A DNA stretch of 64,000 nucleotides, taken from NCBI GenBank assembly GCA_963457665.1, contig OY735212.1, forward strand, positions 18,150,747 through 18,214,746, in the 5' to 3' direction. The translations under genes and the position numbers were made by a program. Positions 23,123 to 33,110 of this stretch are shown one piece after another; position 1 is the stretch's first letter; every line of letters begins with the position of its first letter. Below the pieces are notes generated by a model. That model searched no databases. It was not told the origin of the DNA and saw only the letters and a program-made list of their open reading frames with translations. This stretch comes from Thysanoteuthis rhombus. Its lineage: Eukaryota; Mollusca; Cephalopoda; Oegopsida; Thysanoteuthidae.

Positions 23123-23799
23123 AAAGTATCCAGCCATTTAGAATTGACTAAAGAATATCCCATCTTGTGCAATGTCATCCCTTTCAAAGTGCTTCCTTTT
23201 GGTCATGAAACACTTATTTCAACATAGCAAACTTTTCTGCGAAAGGCGAAGTCCTTTTTCTGGATCACTATCAGCAACATCATCGTGGTTTCCTTCAACT
23301 TCCCCAGGGTTGGAGATCCCCCTTACAACGGCGATGCTAGCTGAAAGGAAAAGCCAGATGTTGCAAGGGAGTCCAGATCTGCTGTGGGCTGTTAGAATAG
23401 ATAGACATGAGTCATGTCATATTTTGCTAAGAAATTCTGGGAGATACGTGAGGAATAGTTATGTCAATTGCGACAGTTGAATAGAAAAACAACAAAGGCA
23501 TTCAATGGTATCTCACTTCCGACTCCACAAGAGTTTGTCTTATCCTCTCTAATTGGCTTCTAAGTTACATCAAGGCCACGTAACTGGCTCCTGAGATATG
23601 CAAAATGATTGTTTCTCTTCCAGACGGACCTTTCTTTCACATCTAAAACACTCCATGCGAAGCTCAGTAATCGGATATAAATCAGTTGTATTAACAAAGT
23701 ATTTTGTCTTCAAGTGAGTAGTTGTTGTAATGTGGTGAAGCTTGAAATGGACCAGCCGCTGCTAGTTTCTCGTTAACGTATTTGTATCCGATCAATTGT
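23122..23799. other. Unassigned spacer of mixed composition
   Basis: Base composition is noticeably less AT-rich than the surroundings at 23170-23480, where a 102-codon plus-strand frame is open. The residues show no domain I recognise and the frame overlaps none of the known repeats, so it may be a decayed element or chance. Confidence 0.3.
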
Positions 23800-24282
23800 C
23801 ATCAGCCTTTTATTGTCTGTAGTTGGACATAGACCTTTTCCAGGATTCGCCAGACCTCTCTGTTATGGGCATCGTGGGGTCAACACTTTCTGAACTCGTC
23901 GAGCTCCTTTGGCCAGCTTTTATCTTGCCGGCCACAATTTTACATTTGATCTCTTGGGATCTATGTTTATGGGTAGTGATGTCCATCATTTGTCTGATAC
24001 TTTTGCAACATGATCAGTCCATTGCCATTTGAGTTACCAAATGGATTACAAGATGCCTAGGACTCCTTTTCTCTTTTGTCTTTTTTTCCGTTGATATATT
24101 GTGCTGTCTTGTAATCTCTCCATGTGAGGTTGAACATGATACTTTCATGTGCACGTTATATGGTTCTCAGTTTGAGAGTCAGTCTCTTGGTTAGGTTCAA
24201 TGTTTCAGCTCTGATAGGTGACTATTGGGAGGATGTATTGGCTGTATACCCCATTTTAGGACTAGTGGAATTTTTCCGAAGG
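23800..24282 (-). mobile_element. RTE-like LINE 3' end
   Basis: Minus-strand copy covering only the last ~480 bp of the element: from the region equivalent to the RRAYCQYILP/VTYG block (about 24210-24270) down to the terminal GTTGGACATAGACC and ATCAGCCTTTTATTG at 23800. It abuts a (TA)n tract at its truncated end. No frame is open for any length. Confidence 0.8.
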
Positions 24283-24305
24283 TATATATATATATATATA
24301 TATAT
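24283..24305. repeat. (TA)n microsatellite at an RTE/Penelope-like junction
   Basis: A short TA tract sits exactly between the truncated RTE copy and a Penelope-like segment, so it marks an insertion or recombination junction. Confidence 0.95.
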
Positions 24306-24329
24306 TTCATTATTATTCGGGCTATCCTC

Positions 24330-24405
24330 ATCTTGGTTTTTTTCCATACAACGTTTCGGCTGTTGTACTCTACGGCCTTCATTAGGTATCATCTTGTAGG
24401 TATGG
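24330..24405 (-). mobile_element. Possible Penelope-like element end with hammerhead-like core
   Basis: On the minus strand the order is ATACCTAATGAAGGCCG, a short spacer, then CAGCCGAAACGTTGTATGG. This is the arrangement CTGATGA - stem - GAAACG known from Penelope-like retroelement termini, with one change (CTAATGA). GGC/GCC can pair as a short stem II, and CCATAC (24395-24405 region) could pair with GTATGG. The cleavage-site triplet is not clear, so a working ribozyme is not claimed. Confidence 0.35.
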
Positions 24406-24542
24406 GGGAAGTAACGAACCAAACATTTTATTTAACCGACGAGGGTATATAGACCGCGCTCCCTTCTTAGCAGTAGTAGTATTTTCGAATTATTATTGTC
24501 TCACACTGGGATTGAACTTAAAACCATTAGATAACTTGTGTC

Positions 24543-24546
<4 letters not shown>

Positions 24547-24593
<47 letters not shown>

Positions 24594-24606
24594 GAGAGAG
24601 AGAGAA
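24547..24606. repeat. (TA)n followed by (AG)n microsatellite
   Basis: TA tract at 24547-24588 running into AGAGAGAGAGAG at about 24591-24605. Confidence 0.95.
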
Positions 24607-26022
24607 CGCTCCGATCGGCAAGGAGGTTCAAATCGGAGTTAGTTGACCATTGTAAAGACATAGCCAATTCGAGGCCCTAAATCACTGATGGGGCCCATTA
24701 GTCTTGGGTCCTGGCATAACCACGTAATCCTTTTGTGACTGTATAACTTTCACTCGGTCAGGTGTAAGCCCGAAGTGTCATTTTGAACACACTATGAACT
24801 TCTGTGGTCAGTGCCATGGTACTGGATATAACTTTTGTCTCTTAATCCTCTGCGTAAGCCACCAGATACTATTAGTGCGAAGAAAAAAAAACAATGACTG
24901 CAAAATAACTGTACCATAAGTTGAATTCCATTAAATTTCAACCATCTGTCGATTGACATAGACCTGGGGTATGCCAAAGTTTTCGACACTCTGTTTACAT
25001 AAGACAGAAATCGACAGATCTATGGATGCCCAGAAGTGTTTGGTTCAGATCAAATTTAGTATGGTTCTGAAAATTCCCGGCAGAGGAAGGATAAGGAGAG
25101 TCGACGAAGGAAAACCTGTTTTATTTCACACTACATTATGTAGATTATTTTCAATCAATATTCAAAAACAAACATGTAAGCATTTGTGATCTAAGGAGTT
25201 AAAAGCATTTTTTCAACCTCTCATAGCTCAAGTGTAGTTATGATTCGTAGGGAATAGGCATAAATACACATTTCTATAGCTTGCAGGGAACAGGCATAGA
25301 TACATATTCCTTGGATATTAACAAAAATGGAGCAAGGCTATTTTCAAAAGCCTGTGTTCATTTCTTGACAGTTTTATATCATTTTTGTTATTAATCATTT
25401 GGAAACAGATAGTTTCATTATAAACAAACATTGCCAAACGCTACCCAAAGCTATGTAAACAACGTCACGGGTTTTGAAGCAAGTCTGTTCTTTATCATTT
25501 TTAAAACTAGAGATCGAATATAAAGTCAGAAACCTTTTTTTTTCTCTCTCTCTCTTTGGAAATCTTGGCACATATCTGATATTTCTTCAATGTCTCAATA
25601 TTTAATTCCTCTTAATGTTATTTTCTGAACTCTTGGCTCTATAATTCTGTTAGCCGACATGTCTCCGGTGTTGTAACATCGCCGACTTAATTTCTCTCAT
25701 CTCGGCTCTCGAGTCAATGAAAAGCGTTCGAAGTGCACACGACAAATTTGATAGGACGAAAATAAATTGAGCAAGTCTTTTGTCCAGCGTTCCTTCTGTT
25801 CTTCTCCACCGCTGCACGATTTCGATCCAAATTTGATTTGTCTTCTTTACCCGCTGAAAGGCTTTTTTTTTTCTTCTACTTTCTGTCATCCATTTTCATG
25901 CTTCGTTCACAATTAAATATCTTTCTTTGTTTTGTTTTTGTTTTGGGTTTTTTTGTTTTTTTTTCTTCAATATTTTTGGCTTGTTGTTTTTCCCGCCTTT
26001 CTCACATTTCTTCCGCTCGATA
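24607..26022. other. Unassigned spacer
   Basis: No gene or mobile element recognised in about 1.4 kb. Contains a short CT run near 25541-25556 and T-rich runs after 25860. Confidence 0.35.
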
Positions 26023-26464
26023 CTGTCAACCAAAACTGTCAATATTAATGTAGTCAACAGCAGCATAGGTTTCTTCAGTTTTTTAGTACAGCCTGCTGAA
26101 GCTACAGATCTGAGAACTTCAACATTTACTGCTAATTACGTCAAGAAAAAAAACTTTTTTTTTTAAATCCCTAACAAAACATGTTTTTATTTGGGGATAA
26201 ATTTGTGATATAAGTTTATGCTAATTTGGTCCCGTAGTTTGTGTCCGACAGCGTTCATGCCTGTTTGTTCGTTTTTTGTTTTGTTTTTTTGTATTTTTTA
26301 TTTCAATTCAGATTTTTCTTTGATCACTGCCCTACGAAATGTAAGAAAAGTAACTATTCATTGATCACCCCACTTCAAATCTTAAATCGTTCCCCCTTTC
26401 TAAATTTTAATTGATCACCCGAACAAGGAATGCTGCCAAAAGACGTTGGTCACGTGACAGTTTC
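26023..26464 (+). mobile_element. GAAAC MITE, copy 5 (full span)
   Basis: One of the best preserved copies, 442 bp, flanked by TA on both sides. Left end CTGTCAACCAAAACTGTCAA (first bases altered); interior TAGGTTTCTTCAG, TTTGGTCCCGTAGTTTGTG, CATTGATCACCCC, ATTGATCACCC and TGCTGCCAAAAGACG; right end GGTCACGTGACAGTTTC. T-rich expansions fill the middle. Confidence 0.8.
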
Positions 26465-26692
26465 TATGTAGTTACTAGCTGGACCTTTTTTCTTTATTTA
26501 TAGAGTATTGCTTTGTTTTTTCCGTCTTTCTCTCAGTTCTTCTGTCTTTTTTCTTTGTCTTTTTTGTTTTCTTTTTTGTTATTTTTATATAATTCCTTTC
26601 GTCTTCTTGTTATTGGTTATAAGAGAAGAATTATGTAATTGAATAAAATGACAGCATAGAATTGAATCCTTACACCTAGACACATCAATACA
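26465..26692. other. Unassigned T-rich spacer
   Basis: T-rich simple sequence between the MITE and a TA tract. Confidence 0.4.
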
Positions 26693-26710
26693 TATGTATA
26701 TATATATATA
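26693..26710. repeat. Short (TA)n tract at a Tc1 insertion boundary
   Basis: Eighteen bases of TA immediately before the inverted-repeat end of a Tc1-type element, which targets TA. Confidence 0.9.
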
Positions 26711-27188
26711 CGCTGATGAGCCAAAACATTATGAACAGTGACATGTGGCAAGAATGACAGCTACTCTTTTATAAACAACTACGTATGTCAGGGTTAGGAG
26801 TATTTTGGTTAGTAAGTGAGCCTTGAGTACTTCATTTTGAGTGCTCAATGATACAGTTATGCGCGAAAAGAAAAGTTTGAAAGACTTTGATAAAGGCCAA
26901 ATAGTTATAGACAGAAGAGGAAGTTAGAGCATTTTCGGAATAAAATGGCTTTTGGGATGCTCACGTTCAGTTATGGTGAGAACCTACCAACACTAGCCCA
27001 AGGAAGGGAAAATCACCAACTACCGAGAGGTTATTAGGCGGTTATTTTCTCTACAAACGAGCCAGCGGAACAGCAACCCTCGTGCAAATTGCAAATAGCT
27101 TTAATGAAGGTGAAGGAAAGAATGCATCATAACACAGTCTGTAGATATTTTTTACGTACGGGCCCCGAGTTAAGATCTAGAAAGGACA
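26711..27188 (+). mobile_element. Tc1/mariner-type transposon, 3'-truncated relic
   Basis: The left end CGCTGATGAGCCAAAACATT follows TA and matches the terminal repeat type of a widespread Tc1-like group. At about 26875 a transposase frame begins: LKDFDKGQIVIDRRGS, a TAG stop, then GIKWLLGCSRSVMVRTYQH, a second TAG, then PKEGKITNYREV. The GCSRS block belongs to the first helix-turn-helix of the DNA-binding region. After a frameshift the match resumes with ATLVQIANSFNEGEGKN and a GPRVK end. Everything after about residue 120, including the DDE catalytic domain and the right terminal repeat, is missing. The element cannot transpose. Confidence 0.85.
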
Positions 27189-28643
27189 GGGTTGCCAACT
27201 TTATTTTCAAGTTGAGGTGTAAAATTGAATCAAAGACATCTTAAATACACAAAGCATCTAGATTCTCCCGATATATATATATACATCAAATCTAGGAAAT
27301 ATATCATGCATCATCTATAAATTAAATGTGATTTTATTCTTCAACATTTATCTTAGAATAACCTTACTTAATTTATTGAAAATATTACTTATCATAGGAT
27401 TGTAAATTAAGTGAAATATCACTTTTATTTCTTAAAAAGTGGGGGGTTGTTTTTTTTTGGGGGGGGAGGTCATACTGTAAACGCTCAACAAGGAATATAA
27501 ATCACATTTATAAATTGGTTACTTTGATCAAAGGACGTAACTCATGTTTCAGTATGTCAGTCAATGATGGAAATCGATGCTAGAGATACTGATGCATCTT
27601 GAGGAATTATTTTGTCCTCATATTGCATCTCTTTTTAAAGAATCTTTTCTTTTTTTTCCATTCATTGGTATCTTTTCTTCTTTCCATCATTTTCTATGAA
27701 AAAGCAGCTGCAATAAATCACGCGACAAGTCACGGAATGTGAATTCTATTCATATCATCACATGGAGAGGAAAAGTGGAATCACGCTTCTTTGTTCACAA
27801 TTCTGAATTATATCTTATTTGTCTCTCTCGCTTTTTTTGATTCTTTTCAAAATTCCGTTGCGGCTTGGCTTGAAAAAAAAAAAAGGATCTGTTCACAAAA
27901 ATTACTTTCCTTTCTTTTTTAAGCTTCTAATTTTTGTTCGTGTCAACTTATTTATTTTGTTCGAATGTTTTTCATTCAATTTTTATATTGATATTCTGCA
28001 CAAAATAAAGCTTCAGTCATTTTTAGGATATTCTTTATAAATACCATTAAGTTATAACCAGTAAAACTTACATAGGATCTTTTTTTTTTTACCCTTAGCA
28101 AGATGTCAATGATATTCCGTAATTAATGCAACACTAATGGCCATATATCTCGATTATATTTTACTTTAAAATCTTCCCCCAGAGGTCTATTGCGTACGCA
28201 TACCAAGTTTGGTTGGGTGAATCAGACTTTTTTTTATTACATTGAAATCGATGGAAATCAGATCATAATCATCGGAGTGCAAGCTAACCGAATACATTTT
28301 TTTTTTCGGAAGCGGGAGGGGATTTTTTTGCTCACACATACAGCATATTCAGAACCCAATCGAATCATTGTAGGCACTGGGTTGAGTCAAAAGTTCGAAT
28401 AAGTAGTGATTAAACCGAAAATTGACCATTGTAATAAAATAGTGTAATATATAAGGATGGCGGGTATGAAAACGAAGGCCGAGAAGAGAGCAAATGCAGA
28501 TTCCACACCAATAATTAATTTGATAGAATTTCCAAGATTTGAAAACCTGAACGGGACATTATCTCCAGCGGTATTCATGCAAATAATGGCTAAATTAGCA
28601 TTAACTTTATTTGCACTTATCTAGCAAGCAAGAATACGATAAG
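27189..28643. other. Unassigned AT-rich stretch
   Basis: No gene or element recognised. A G-run adjoins T-runs near 27440-27470. Open frames of 60-75 codons have biased Phe/Ile composition and no motifs. Confidence 0.35.
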
Positions 28644-28899
28644 TTTCTATAGCTGTAATAATTTAATGTTTACTAACGGGAATGACCCTACCAAAACTTC
28701 AAATGCCGATTTTCAATGCAGGTAGGACTTGGATGAATTGTACAACACAATATTCCCCACTTCCTTCTCACTCATAATAGAGTACTGGCTTCGTGACACC
28801 TTCTATCGGGAGATCTGGTGAATCTTGGAAGGTCTTTTGATTATGAAACCGAGCTTTTCTATATGATAGCTCAGAGGAGGAATATTTGGAAGATGGGAA

Positions 28900-29620
28900 A
28901 GTGTTTACATTGATATAGGACACGTGTTTGTTGACTGCTGCAAGAGAAATCGGTCTCTATCAATGCGATAAAGGCTGAGTTTATGTGCATCCATCAAAAT
29001 GGTGTGATTAAAACCCTAGATGGAAACAATATTGAACAAGGCACCTATTTCGAATACCTTTGATGCAATACATTTCTACAGGGGAAAAATATTGAAATTG
29101 GAAAAGCAAAGGCCCAGGCAACTTTAGACGGTCTTGCTCAAAATATGGAAGTCATCTCTGCCAGAAAAATTCAAACGTAAATTCTTCAGCGCAACTGTTG
29201 TCATGGTCTTCTCATATGAATCAACAAAAAAGACAATAACCGAAGCAGAAGAAGCATTGTTAGATGCAACATACACACGTATGCAGCGAGATGTCCTGAA
29301 GATTTCTTGAAAGGAACATTTAATTGACAGTCAGCTTTTCGGGCTTCTCTGGCCAATCATAATCACACTAAGTGAAAAGAAAGACTAGGTTTTGCTTGAC
29401 TCTGCTGTTGCTGTAAAAATGAAGAATCAAACAGTCCTCTACTTTGGAAACTAAATCATGGCACCTACACTCTAGGGAACCCATCTTGCGCCTCACTACA
29501 ACTAAGAGAAGATGGGTCGTCACTATGATAGTCCTCTGTTAACGATGGCTGACATAGATGAACGGAAAGAGTCAAAAAAGTATGAGACGTATTCCCCACC
29601 TGTTGAAGGTGGTGTTTTTA
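28900..29620 (+). mobile_element. Second LINE type, reverse transcriptase C-terminal relic
   Basis: Plus-strand relic of a non-LTR retrotransposon unlike the RTE copies. With frame changes it reads: NAIKAEFMCIHQNG and IKTLDGNNIEQGTYFEYL (post-catalytic KTE-type block), KAKAQATLDGL, then FFSATVVMVFSYEST, EAEEALLDATYTRMQRDVL (the LYGSETWTLT..LD..YTRMLR block), KEHLIDSQLFG, and a tail with NQTVLYFGN and MADIDERKES. At least five stops or frameshifts interrupt it, and nothing upstream of the RT core remains. The clade cannot be settled by eye. Confidence 0.75.
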
Positions 29621-30840
29621 GCTGCATTTTCAATACAGTGATCTGAAAGAGAGAAAAATCGTTTCATATAAATACGTTTTCCCACGAATACGCATAACTA
29701 TGGGAGGGTGGGGGAGATAGAACACGCCCTACAAAATTATTCATAAATCTACCACAAGAGAATTCTTTTGACAGCTTTGGTGGCCAGCTCCTTTTGATCA
29801 ATTTTTAAAATATCTGCATTTTGTCATTTTTGAAGAAACGTTGGAAACGCTTATCTATTCCACTTAAAATCCAGTTGCAGTTCATTTGAAGTAGCGTCAT
29901 TTCCTTAATGCACCAAAAGTCTGACACAATGTCACATTGAAGGACATTTTTCCTTTAGCAAGTGAATGAGAAGTGTCGTTACGTTGGCGACAGGATCAGC
30001 CATTTCTGTTTGAGCTTAACAAATCACATTCAGCCCGTCTGTAATATGTGAATTAGACTTAGTGGCGACAAACTACCGAAGTGAGTCACTCACTTCATCC
30101 TTATGCTATTCTACCCATATCTGAAGGTTGTGATTCCATGCTTTCCCCATGGGCATTAGTGCAAAGTAAAGACAAACTGCCCCAGCCAGCGTTTCAACTC
30201 AGCTTACCGAGTCAATTCTCTGTACCGTTACCCACCCGCTCACTATGTACCTCTCCTTCGCAATCAATCAATATCGCTGAACCATAGCTAACACAAAATC
30301 GAACATCAAAGCACTGAACTTGGACCAAAATTAAATTCTGGACACTTGAAACGCTATTAATGTAACTAAAAAAACAAAACCAAAGTTCGTTGCCACAAAG
30401 AAGATAGTAGTACTTTTTTCAAATTAATCGTCCGCTGATATTTCGGTAAAATGATGATTCCAAGGTCAGCATTAATACGCCCGAGAGAATGATATAATCT
30501 GAATTGGAGCATTCTGGGAACTGTCCCAGAATATGTGACGATCGTCTGTTTACTTTGAATAAAAAATATATACGAACAAATATTATTGCTTGAATGTTTG
30601 GCAGTGTGATACATCTTTTTCGTAGGTGTATACTCATTTTCGGACGGAGGCATATTCGAGATTCTTGAGACACAGTTTCAATGCTATAGAGTTTGGTCCT
30701 AATTAATGCCTGATCGATTATATGATGATCTTCAAGAAATGATAAAATCCTGCTATTTTCAGTCCAGAAAAAATCAACTATTCAGAGGAGGGGGACGGTA
30801 GTGTACTCATTTATGGGCGATACCATGTATGTATGTGCAT
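29621..30840. other. Unassigned spacer
   Basis: No gene or repeat recognised in about 1.2 kb. A 68-codon plus-strand frame (30081-30287) has balanced composition but no motif. Confidence 0.35.
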
Positions 30841-30857
30841 ATATATTGCTATGTATT

Positions 30858-31515
30858 TTCTCTCTCTCTCTCTCTCTCTCTCTTGCTCTTTCCCTCTGTT
30901 GCTATATCCCTCTGTTGCTATTTCCCTCCCTCTCTTCCTCTTTCCTTCCCTCTCTTCCTCTTTCCTTCCCTCTCTTCCTCTTTCCTTCCCTCTCTTCCTC
31001 TTTCCTTCCCTCTCTTCCTCTTTCCTTCCCTCTCTTCCTCTTTCCTTCCTTCTCTTCCTCGTTCCTTCCTTCTCTTCCTCGTTCCTTCCCTCTCTTCCTC
31101 GTTCCTTCCCTCTCTTCCTCGTTCCTTCCCTCTCTTCCTCGTTCCTTCCCTCTCTTCCTCGTTCCTTCCCTCTCTTCCTCGTTCCTTCCCTCTCTTCCTC
31201 GTTCCTTCCCTCTCTTCCTCTCCCTCCTTCTTCTTCTTCGTCTCCCTCCTTCTTCTTCTTCTCTCCCTCCTTCTTCTTCTCTCCCTCCTTCTTCTTCTTC
31301 TCTCCCTCCTTCTTCTTCTTCTCTCCCTCCTTCTTCTTCTTCGTCTCCCTCCTTCTTCTTGTCTCCCTCCTTCTTCTTCTCTCCCTCCTTCTTCTTCTCT
31401 CTTCCTTTCTCTGTCTCTCACCCTCTCTCTCTTTCTCTCTTTTTCTTCTTCTTTTTCTCTTTTTTTCTCCCCCTCTTCCTTTTCCCCTTTTCTCTCTCTA
31501 CCCGTCTTTCTCTCC
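30858..31515. repeat. Second polypyrimidine minisatellite (20-bp unit)
   Basis: About 650 bp of nearly pure pyrimidine on the plus strand. At about 30925-31220 the unit is CCTCTCTTCCTCTTTCCTTC, exactly 20 bp, with a block of variants carrying CTCGTTCC. At 31220-31400 units of CTCCCTCCTTCTTCTTCTT, 15-21 bp long, take over. It then decays to CTTT-rich sequence. The apparent Ser/Leu/Phe or (minus strand) Arg/Glu/Lys open frames in every frame come from the repeat and are not genes. Confidence 0.95.
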
Positions 31516-31984
31516 CTCACGAAGGAAATATTCGCATATTCCGTCAAAAAAGAAAGCAAATATTTTCCGACCATTTTGTTAAAAGCATTGTTCATTGTCA
31601 AAATGGATTCCATGATTGCTAATGGCCACTTTTAAAACATTTTGCTCAAATAAATCTAATTTAAATTCAAAAAAATAACCGTCTGAATTGGTTCCCTTAA
31701 GGCCAGGTTAGAAAAAGTCGATAAAATTCTGTGGTTATTCAGGAAGTAAATACTCTGGTGAACAACGCATACGAAAAAAGCTTCTAACTAACAAAAGGTT
31801 TTGAGGTCATCTGGAATGGACTGTGACATTAGAAATTGCAATTACACAATAGGCAATATATTTTGGGGCTATTATCTGTGATCTGTGATCCTAAGTATCA
31901 TTTAAAAGAAATTGACATTAGCTTACAGTTACCCTTGTGTGATCAAAAAAAAAAACTCATTAGTACTAAAAAGAAATGAAGGTA
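31516..31984. other. Unassigned AT-rich spacer
   Basis: No gene recognised; a TCTGTGATCTGTGATCC duplication lies near 31876. Confidence 0.35.
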
Positions 31985-32225
31985 TACAACAAATGACGAT
32001 TGGCCAGCCATGTCGCAAGAATGTTAGACAACAAATAGTGATGGGCTGGTCATGTTGTAAGAATGTCAGACAATCAATAGCAATTGGCTGCCCATGTTGC
32101 AAGAATGTCAGACGACTGTTGTCCCACGATGTAGATCCCCCAGAGATCATGAGCAAAATGTGTCTGGCAAAATATAAGATGGTGTGACATACTAGACAAA
32201 TTCAGAGGGACCGGAAGAATGTCGA
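31985..32225 (+). mobile_element. RTE-like LINE fragment with internal 42-bp triplication
   Basis: The segment equivalent to WQWAGHVARMxDNR is present three times head to tail (about 31990-32031, 32032-32073, 32074-32116). Each gives a close variant: RLASHVARMLDN, WAGHVVRMSDN, LAAHVARMSDD. The usual continuation (AGATCATGAGCAAAATG, then AATATAAGATGGTG, then GACAAATTCAGAG) follows once. A 91-codon open frame over the region is a by-product in another reading frame. Other RTE copies in this window have the motif once, so the amplification is local. Confidence 0.75.
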
Positions 32226-32524
32226 TGACTTGACGGAAGAGTTCTCTCTAAACCTACAGGTATGTGGTGGTGGTGAGGAGTGACTAAACAGTCAACGCCA
32301 GGGAGAATGGAATCTTGTAGCGGAGTTCGAACTCTGGCTGGAACAGTTTGTGCTCTCTTTGCCGTAATTCCCTAGGAAAAGGTCTTAATACACCCCTTCG
32401 GTAAGTAGTTGAGGAGACTGTTCTCTAACGATGACGAGCAATCAGTTTAGGAGTCGGAAGATTCCAAACAAGCTAGAAGATGAATGGGTTCCGTCAAGCT
32501 ATCTGACCCTTGACACCACCATGA
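32226..32524. other. Unassigned spacer between RTE pieces
   Basis: About 300 bp of mixed-composition sequence linking two RTE-derived blocks. GGAGTTCGAACTCTGG at about 32323-32338 is tRNA B-box-like but lacks an A box partner. Confidence 0.35.
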
Positions 32525-32797
32525 TCTCATTATCGCCAGTCATTTAACGTTCGTCATTGGACAAATCTTTCTACTGTGGGCATCGCTGAGCTTATACATT
32601 CTGAAATTGTCTCATTCGTCTCTCCAGCTCGTTGCACAGGTGATCTCTGGGGATCCATGTCCAACGAGTCAGTCATTCTTACAACATGACCAGCCCATTG
32701 CCATTCGAGTTACCAAATGGATTCCATGATTTCTCAGACTCCTGTTTTCTCTCTGACGCATTGTGCCGTCTCATGATCTCTCCATGTGAGATTGACC
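32525..32797 (-). mobile_element. RTE-like LINE 3' end, left arm of a palindrome
   Basis: Minus-oriented 3' end: from the GAACATGATTCTCTCA-equivalent boundary (about 32790) down to CAGTCATTTAACGTTCGTC at 32540. It includes the CACAATGCGTCAGAG and ATGACCAGCCCATTGCCATT regions (reverse of AATGGCAATGGGCTGG). It is joined directly, head to head, to a plus-oriented copy. Confidence 0.75.
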
Positions 32798-33110
32798 ACG
32801 TGAGAGAATCATGCTAAACCTCGAATGGCGATATCATCAGACAGTACAATATATCGGGGGAAACTGGAGTCCAAGAAAACTCAAATGACAATGGGCTGGT
32901 CATGTTGCAAGAATGGCAGACAACCAATGGATATCACAACTCACAACATTGACCCCAGAGATCACATGCATAACCGAGGCCGGCAGAATACAAACTGAAT
33001 AGACGAACAAGAGGTCCAGAGAGTACTGGCTCCACGACTCCCATGATAGAGAGGTGTGACGAATCTTGGTTAAGGTATATGTCCAACAACGGACAATAAG
33101 ACTGATGATA
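32798..33110 (+). mobile_element. RTE-like LINE 3' end, right arm of a palindrome
   Basis: Plus-oriented copy covering nearly the same element interval as its left neighbour: CGTGAGAGAATCATGCTAAA, ACAGTACAATATATCGG, GGAGTCCAAGAAAACTC, AATGACAATGGGCTGGTCAT, GCAAGAATGGCAGACAACC, and the terminal TATGTCCAACAACGGACAA ending in GACTGATGAT. Each arm runs from about the same internal point to the 3' terminus, so the pair forms a ~585-bp inverted repeat with almost no spacer. Confidence 0.75.

Noticed and set aside
30801..31635. Three overlapping open frames of about 250-270 codons and a 231-codon minus-strand frame
   Set aside because: Same cause: the second polypyrimidine array. No domain, no codon preference.
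31912..32187. 91-codon open frame with three Cys-Lys-Asn-Val-Arg repeats, resembling a small cysteine-rich peptide
   Set aside because: The repeats are an out-of-frame reading of a triplicated LINE segment encoding WAGHVARM in another frame.
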